Part shown: piece after piece, positions 5,704 to 10,000 of the stretch
How the letters are laid out: each line of letters starts with the position of its first letter
Numbering within the stretch: position 1 is the first letter of the stretch
Assembly: GCA_020216805.1 (NCBI GenBank)
Contig: JAIWNN010000035.1
Location: 1-10,000 of the forward strand
From: Desulfarculus sp.
GTDB lineage: Bacteria > Desulfobacterota > Desulfarculia > Desulfarculales > Desulfarculaceae
Direction of reading: 5' to 3'
DNA length: 10,000 bases
Notes under the pieces: generated by a model
Databases searched by the model: none
Seen by the model: only the letters and a program-made list of their open reading frames with translations
Told to the model about the DNA's origin: nothing
Made by a program: the position numbers and the translations under genes

Positions 5704-6975
5704 TCAGCCCAGGGGCGGCAACCCCCGCAGGAAGGGGGCCAGGCCCTGGGCGTCGAAAGCCAGGGCAAAGGGTTCGCCCACCAGCTCCAGGTCCGGCCGC
5801 CCGGCCGCCTCGGCGGCTAAAGCCGGGCTCACCGCCAGATATTCCAGGTCTTTGGTGTTGACGATCCAGGCCAGGCGCAGGCTCTCCGGGCTCCAGAGGC
5901 CGATGGTGTCCAGGGCGGCCTGGATGGCCTCCCGGTCGCTGTCCAGGACGATGGGCAGCCGCGCCTTTTCCGGGGCGGCGGCGGTGATGCAGTTGAAGGC
6001 GGTCAGCCGCGGGTCAACCTTGTCCGCCGCCCGCCGGGTGATGAAGTCGGCCAGGCCGATGCCGGTGGCGTTGCCATAGGTCTTGGCGGTCAGGTCGCGC
6101 ACCACCACCCGCAGGATGCGGGGCGTCTCGCATTCCTTTTCGTAGATGTTCATGATCCGGCCGATGACCTTGGTGTCCATGCCGGCGCCGGAGACGTCCT
6201 TGCCCAGCTCGTCCACCAACAGAATATCCAGCTCGTCGAAAGGCAGGGCCGGCTTGGTCTGCCGGGACTCGGCCAGGAGCCGGGCCTCGTCGCGGGCGAT
6301 GTCGGCCACCGGCACCGCCTCCAGGCGGCGCAGGCGGTTGTGGTGGTCCTCCAGGATGGCCACCCCGCCCAGGACCCTGGTGTGGGCGTAGATGGCCTGG
6401 GCGATGGTCAGGATCGCCCGCTCATATCCGATCCGCACCGCCAACTGGTGCATGGTCAGGGCGCCCAGGTGGCGGCCCAGTCCCACCACCGTCATCTTGA
6501 GCAGGCCGGATTCGGTGGCCCCGAGGTACTCGGTGTGCTCCTTGATCCGGTTGACCAGGATCACGTGGTCGGCCTGGGCCGCCGCCCGGTCCACGTGGAC
6601 CGGCACCCCGTGGTGGACGCTGGCCACCTGGACCATCTCCAGCCCGCGATGGATGGGGGCCCCCAGCCGGTCCTCGGTCAGCCCCATGTGCTCCAGCACC
6701 TGGGGCTGGCCCTCGGCGGTGCCGCCGCCGTGGCTGCCCATGGCGGGAAAGATCACCGGCTTCGCCCCGCGCGCTTTGATCGCCGCCACCAGGGCCGCCA
6801 GGACCTCGCCCAGGCACTCGATGCCCCGGCTGCCGGCGGTGACGAGCACGGTCTGGCCCGGCCCCACCGGGTCCAGCAGGCCGGTGCGGGCCAGCTCCCC
6901 GGCCAGCGCCTGGGCGGGGTCGGGGCGCTGGGAGGGCGGGAATATTTGGCGGAGCATCTGCATGCGGGGTAGCAT
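5704..6975 (-). CDS. LarA-like (DUF2088) protein, probable nickel-pincer-cofactor racemase or epimerase
   Basis: A 423-residue soluble protein of the lactate racemase (LarA) superfamily. LarA itself interconverts D- and L-lactate using a covalently bound nickel pincer nucleotide; relatives act on other 2-hydroxy acids or sugar acids. Visible: PAMGSHGGGT (77-86), whose H82 aligns with a LarA catalytic histidine; RIKEHT with H147; GLLKMTVVGLG with K160, the likely cofactor lysine; and H176, the likely nickel ligand. K160 and H176 are 16 apart, as K184 and H200 are in Lactobacillus LarA. H147 to K160 is 13 rather than 10, so a three-residue insertion lies between. The rest (about 190-423) resembles the C-terminal domain. 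The start is set by GGGAGGT five bases upstream; Met5 and Met7 are weaker. larB, larC and larE are absent here, so cofactor supply must come from elsewhere. Substrate is unknown. Confidence 0.78.
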   Translation of the reverse strand: MLPRMQMLRQIFPPSQRPDPAQALAGELARTGLLDPVGPGQTVLVTAGSRGIECLGEVLAALVAAIKARGAKPVIFPAMGSHGGGTAEGQPQVLEHMGLTEDRLGAPIHRGLEMVQVASVHHGVPVHVDRAAAQADHVILVNRIKEHTEYLGATESGLLKMTVVGLGRHLGALTMHQLAVRIGYERAILTIAQAIYAHTRVLGGVAILEDHHNRLRRLEAVPVADIARDEARLLAESRQTKPALPFDELDILLVDELGKDVSGAGMDTKVIGRIMNIYEKECETPRILRVVVRDLTAKTYGNATGIGLADFITRRAADKVDPRLTAFNCITAAAPEKARLPIVLDSDREAIQAALDTIGLWSPESLRLAWIVNTKDLEYLAVSPALAAEAAGRPDLELVGEPFALAFDAQGLAPFLRGLPPLG

Positions 6976-6980
6976 CGTTG

Positions 6981-6987
6981 ACCTCCC
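6981..6987 (-). promoter_or_regulatory. Ribosome-binding site of the LarA-like gene
   Basis: GGGAGGT on the - strand, five bases before the ATG. It decides the start against the nearby in-frame Met5 and Met7. Confidence 0.85.
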
Positions 6988-7026
6988 GGAGAAATGCCTG
7001 GGGTTCCGCGCTGGGCCGGCGATAGT

Positions 7027-7116
7027 TTAACCGGCCGCCAGGGCCCGGGCCAGGTCCACCGCCCGGGCCGCGCCCTGGTGGCGCAAACGGAGGCCGACCG
7101 ACGGCGGGCTTGTCAA
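7027..7116 (-). pseudogene. Coding-like remnant upstream of the LarA-like gene
   Basis: On the - strand a frame with strong G/C third positions ends in TAA and reads HQGAARAVDLARALAAG at its C-terminus. It can start only at a TTG (29 codons) or continue into a low-GC3 stretch toward an in-frame TGA. No Shine-Dalgarno is present. It lies 51 bases before the LarA-like ATG. Most likely the tail of a decayed gene, or a chance frame; no family is recognised. Confidence 0.2.
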
Positions 7117-7139
7117 CTCCTTGGCCTGGGTAGCATAAT
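7110..7139 (+). promoter_or_regulatory. Candidate sigma-70-type promoter of the histidine kinase gene
   Basis: TTGTCA (7110-7115, 5 of 6), an 18-base spacer, and CATAAT (7134-7139, 5 of 6). It is the best promoter-like pair in the divergent gap. The predicted start near 7146 gives a leader of about 225 bases before the kinase ATG. No comparable leftward promoter for the LarA-like gene was found. Confidence 0.55.
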
Positions 7140-7168
7140 TGAGTAGTCACCTGCCAGCCTCGGCCGCC

Positions 7169-7191
7169 GGGCGGGGGGCGGGGGGGCGGGG
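7169..7191 (+). promoter_or_regulatory. G-quadruplex-type G-tract array in the kinase leader
   Basis: Four G runs of 3, 6, 7 and 4 bases are separated by single C residues. This meets the usual quadruplex pattern with one-base loops, the most stable class. It lies just downstream of the predicted transcription start and on the RNA-like strand, so both the mRNA leader and the non-template DNA could fold. No regulatory role is shown. Confidence 0.55.
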
Positions 7192-7328
7192 TGACGCAAC
7201 TAGTATGGAAACGTGGCCTCAACCAGAGCCTGCCCAGATCCTAACTCAGCCTGTCCCAATCAGATTTTTTATCGTCGGTAGGCGGGTCAACCCCTTTCGA
7301 GCGGGGGCGATTCCTCCCGCCGGGATAA

Positions 7329-7340
7329 CCCAGCGCTGGG
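7329..7340. repeat. 12-bp perfect palindrome before the kinase gene
   Basis: CCCAGCGCTGGG, 21 bases upstream of the kinase ribosome-binding site. It is flanked by CCCGC (7316-7320) and GCGGG (7341-7345), which can add an outer stem. GGCGGGTC also occurs twice (7281-7288 and 7340-7347). It could be an operator or a leader hairpin; neither is demonstrated. Confidence 0.35.
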
Positions 7341-7372
7341 GCGGGTCGCCTTGATCCGGCCGAGGATTGTGG

Positions 7373-10000
7373 ATGCCACCAGTTGCTCCAGGCGAAACCG
7401 AAGACTCCACCCGAGCCCAACCACGGGCGCAGAGCCTGCAAGCCTTCCTGGCCCGTATGATCTGGGTCTGCGTCCTGCCCCTGGTCCTGGTGTCGATCTA
7501 TCTGGCCATGGACCAGGTGCGGGTCATGATCGCCAAGCTGGAGCATGACGCCCGCGACCAAGTCACCCAGGCCGTGCGCCTGGTGGATCGCCAGCTTCGG
7601 GAGCAGATCGCGACGCTGACCATGATGGCCGCCTCGCCCCTGCTCGACGATCCGCCGCAATGGGAGCCGTTCTATCGGGCCGCCCTCAACTTCCGCGCCA
7701 ACTTCGGCGCCGATCTGGTGGTGGCCGACCTGTCCATGCGAATGCTGCTCAACACCCGTCTGCCCCTGGGGGCCGCCCTGCCTCGGTTGCCCGTGCCCCA
7801 TGGTCACGCGGCGGTGGCGCAGGTGCTGGCCAGCGGCCAGCCGGCGGTGGGGGATGTGTTCTTGGGCCCCATCGCCAAGGAGCCCCTGGTGGCGTTGGCG
7901 GTTCCGGTGCGGCGGGAGGAGAAGATCCGTTATCTGCTGTTGAGCACCATCCCGACGCGGCATCTGCAGCAGATCCATGGCGATCACCTGACCCCCACGG
8001 ATGGCTCCATCACTCTGTTCGACGGCAAGGGCGAGGTGATCGGCCGCTGGGGAGCGGTGGAGGGCCCGGCCCAGGGGGAAGGGCGGCGGTTCCAGGCCGA
8101 GTCGCTGGTGGCCCCCTGGTCGGTGGTGCTGGAGATCCCGGCCGCGGTCTATCGCACCCCCATCCTCTCCACGGTGGCGGCCCTGGTAGCGGGTATTCTA
8201 TTGGTGACGCTGGCCAGCCTGGGGGCGGGGCGCTTCACCGCTCGGCGTCTGGGCCGGGCGGTGGCCTCCCTGGTCCAGGCGGAGCCGCCCCCGGGGCGAG
8301 TCAGGCCCATCGCCGAGATCGAGGTGGTGCGTGAACGTCTGGCCGAGGCTGCGGCCGCCCGTCAGGCGGCCGAGGACTCCCGGCGCGAAAGCGACCGTCG
8401 GTTTCGGCTGCTGTTCGAGTCGGCGGCGGTGCCTCTCTGCTTCGTCAGCGCCGACGGCCGACTGATCAACTTCAACCGGCGCTTCGAGCAGACCTTTGGC
8501 TACAGCCCCCAGGAGGTTCCCACCCTCGACCATTGGTGGCGGCTGGCCCATCCCGAACCGGAATACCGGCGCTGGGTGATCCAGACCTGGCACGAGGCGG
8601 TGGCAAGGGCCTTCCGGGAGGGGGCGGACATCACCCCCCAGGAATACCGCGTCACCTGCCAGGATGGCCGGGTGCGCACCATGATCGTCTCCGGCATCAC
8701 CCTGGGCGAGGATGTGCTGGCCACCTTTTTCGACATCACCGAGCGCGAGCGGGCCGAGCGGGAGCTGCGCCAAAGCCAGGCCGCGATGCGGGGCCTGCTG
8801 GACTCCACCAGCGACTCGGTGGTCATGTTGGACCTGGACCATCGGGTCCAAGCGATCAACGAGGTCGCCGCCCACCGTCTGGGAACCAGCGTCGAGGCCA
8901 TTCTGGGCAGATCGATCTTCGATTTTCTCCCCCCCGAGCTGGCGGCCAGCCGCCGCCAGCGCCTGGAGGCGGTGATCGCCTCCGGCCAGCCCGTGCGTTT
9001 CACCGACCAACGCCAGGGAATGCACTTCGACAACCACCTCTATCCGGTCAGCGACGAACAGGGGCGGGTGACGGGGGTGGCGATCTACGCCCGCGACATC
9101 ACCCAGGCCAAGCTGGACGAGGAGAAGCGCGCCGCCCTGGAAAAGCAGCTCTTGCAGGCCCAGAAGATGGAGGCCATCGGCACCCTGGCCGGAGGCGTCG
9201 CCCATGACTTCAACAACATCCTCGGCGCCATCACCGGCTACACCGAGATGGCCCTGGATGACGCCAGGCGGGGGGCCGCCAACCCCGCCGACCTGGAGCA
9301 GGTGTTGCTGGCGACCGAGCGGGCCAAGAGCCTGGTCCGCCAAATCCTCACCTTCAGCCGCAAGGTCGAGGCGGAGCGCAAGCCCCTGGACCTCAACCGG
9401 GAGGTGAGCCAGGCGGTTCAACTCCTGGAAAAGGCGCTGCCCAAGATGATCAGGATCGTCACCGACCTGGAGCCCGACCTGCTGGCGGTCAACGCCAACC
9501 CCAACCAGATGGAGCAGGTGCTGCTGAACCTGGGCGCCAACGCCGCCGACGCCATGCCCGACGGCGGGGTGCTGACCATCACCACCCGCAACGCCGAGCT
9601 GCGGGAGCAGCCCTGCCCGGCCTGCAACGAGTTGCTGAGCGGCCTCTACGTGGAACTCACGGTGTCTGACACCGGCCAGGGCATGGACCCCGAGACCCTG
9701 GAGCACATCTTCGAGCCGTTTTTCACCACCAAGGATGTCGGCCAGGGCACCGGGCTGGGCCTGTCCACGGTGCATGGCATCGTGGTCGGTCACGGCGGGC
9801 ACATCACCTGCGCCAGCACCCCGGGCAAGGGCGCGATCTTCACCATCCATTTTCCGGCCTTGGCCCGGCCCGGCGCCGACCAGTCCCTGGACCAGGCGTG
9901 CGCGGCCACCCCTGGGGGATGCGAGCGCCTGCTCCTGGTGGACGACGAGGCGGCGCTGTTGCGGTTGGGCGCCCGTCTCCTGGAGCGGGAGGGCTACCAG
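7373..10000 (+). CDS. Hybrid sensor histidine kinase with periplasmic sensor, two PAS domains and receiver (3' end outside window)
   Basis: An inner-membrane sensor kinase; 876 codons are present and the frame is still open at the window edge. Order: short cytoplasmic N-terminus; TM1 (about 29-46, [18 protein letters not shown]); periplasmic domain (about 47-263) resembling a double Cache sensor, with [14 protein letters not shown] and [10 protein letters not shown]2 (about 264-285); linker helix; PAS1 (about 343-460) ending [11 protein letters not shown]2 (about 472-585) ending YARDITQAK; HisKA with the phosphorylated H611 in [14 protein letters not shown]; HATPase with N box N719/N723, DTGQGM from D766 and GTGLGL from G792; then the receiver start with LLLVDDE (D857, D858), its phospho-aspartate being outside the window. 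An unusual CPAC (C748, C751) sits in the ATPase domain before the DTG motif. The start has GAGGA six bases upstream, and an in-frame TGA at 7352 excludes a longer protein. Ligand and target are unknown. Confidence 0.93.
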   Translation, partial: MPPVAPGETEDSTRAQPRAQSLQAFLARMIWVCVLPLVLVSIYLAMDQVRVMIAKLEHDARDQVTQAVRLVDRQLREQIATLTMMAASPLLDDPPQWEPFYRAALNFRANFGADLVVADLSMRMLLNTRLPLGAALPRLPVPHGHAAVAQVLASGQPAVGDVFLGPIAKEPLVALAVPVRREEKIRYLLLSTIPTRHLQQIHGDHLTPTDGSITLFDGKGEVIGRWGAVEGPAQGEGRRFQAESLVAPWSVVLEIPAAVYRTPILSTVAALVAGILLVTLASLGAGRFTARRLGRAVASLVQAEPPPGRVRPIAEIEVVRERLAEAAAARQAAEDSRRESDRRFRLLFESAAVPLCFVSADGRLINFNRRFEQTFGYSPQEVPTLDHWWRLAHPEPEYRRWVIQTWHEAVARAFREGADITPQEYRVTCQDGRVRTMIVSGITLGEDVLATFFDITERERAERELRQSQAAMRGLLDSTSDSVVMLDLDHRVQAINEVAAHRLGTSVEAILGRSIFDFLPPELAASRRQRLEAVIASGQPVRFTDQRQGMHFDNHLYPVSDEQGRVTGVAIYARDITQAKLDEEKRAALEKQLLQAQKMEAIGTLAGGVAHDFNNILGAITGYTEMALDDARRGAANPADLEQVLLATERAKSLVRQILTFSRKVEAERKPLDLNREVSQAVQLLEKALPKMIRIVTDLEPDLLAVNANPNQMEQVLLNLGANAADAMPDGGVLTITTRNAELREQPCPACNELLSGLYVELTVSDTGQGMDPETLEHIFEPFFTTKDVGQGTGLGLSTVHGIVVGHGGHITCASTPGKGAIFTIHFPALARPGADQSLDQACAATPGGCERLLLVDDEAALLRLGARLLEREGYQ

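Noticed and set aside
7110..7116. TTGACA on the - strand as a -35 box for the LarA-like gene
   Set aside because: No -10-like sequence lies 16-18 bases downstream on that strand; the stretch is better explained as the + strand TTGTCA box.
7205..7354. 49-codon frame in the kinase leader
   Set aside because: No ribosome-binding site before its ATG and no recognisable protein. It ends 18 bases before the kinase ATG, so a leader peptide is possible but not supported.
8198..9850. 550-codon open frame on the - strand opposite the kinase
   Set aside because: Shadow frame; the + strand carries continuous PAS, HisKA and HATPase motifs.

Overview
The window is very G+C-rich. Its genes carry the marks of a free-living, motile, signal-rich Gram-negative bacterium. 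A Cache-type chemoreceptor ending in a DFETF tail, a multi-PAS hybrid histidine kinase and a LarA-like protein together suggest a deltaproteobacterium (Desulfobacterota or relative). This placement is an inference from gene style, not from a marker gene. No rRNA, tRNA, CRISPR array, insertion sequence or phage gene was found.

Layout. (1) Bases 1-140 hold the last 45 codons of peptide deformylase on the + strand, followed by a structured terminator-like element. (2) Convergent to it, on the - strand, lie uup (ABC-F ATPase, 1336-3201) and, 88 bases downstream of it, a TtuA-type tRNA 2-thiolation enzyme (315-1247). Both relate to translation, as does deformylase. (3) An A+T-rich divergent control region (about 3390-3420) separates uup from a + strand methyl-accepting chemotaxis protein (3625-5187) with a long leader. 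(4) A 516-base convergent gap (5188-5703) holds a strong GC hairpin, a degenerate 36-base direct repeat, an 8-bp-stem hairpin and a coding-like tail in frame with the next gene's stop. (5) A LarA-like (DUF2088) protein runs on the - strand (5704-6975). (6) A 397-base divergent region holds a good sigma-70-type promoter, a G-quadruplex-type G-tract array, a 12-bp palindrome and a coding-like remnant. (7) A hybrid sensor histidine kinase starts at 7373 on the + strand and runs off the end of the window inside its receiver domain.

How the parts work together. The left third is housekeeping (N-terminal methionine processing, ribosome-associated ABC-F, tRNA thiolation). The right two thirds are environmental sensing (chemoreceptor, hybrid kinase) plus one probable Ni-pincer-cofactor enzyme whose cofactor genes (larB/C/E) are not in the window. 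I see no convincing undescribed multi-gene system. The most rewarding points are non-coding: the possible three-way-junction terminator, the operator-like palindrome between divergent promoters, the G-tract leader of the kinase and the post-stop extension of the LarA-like gene.
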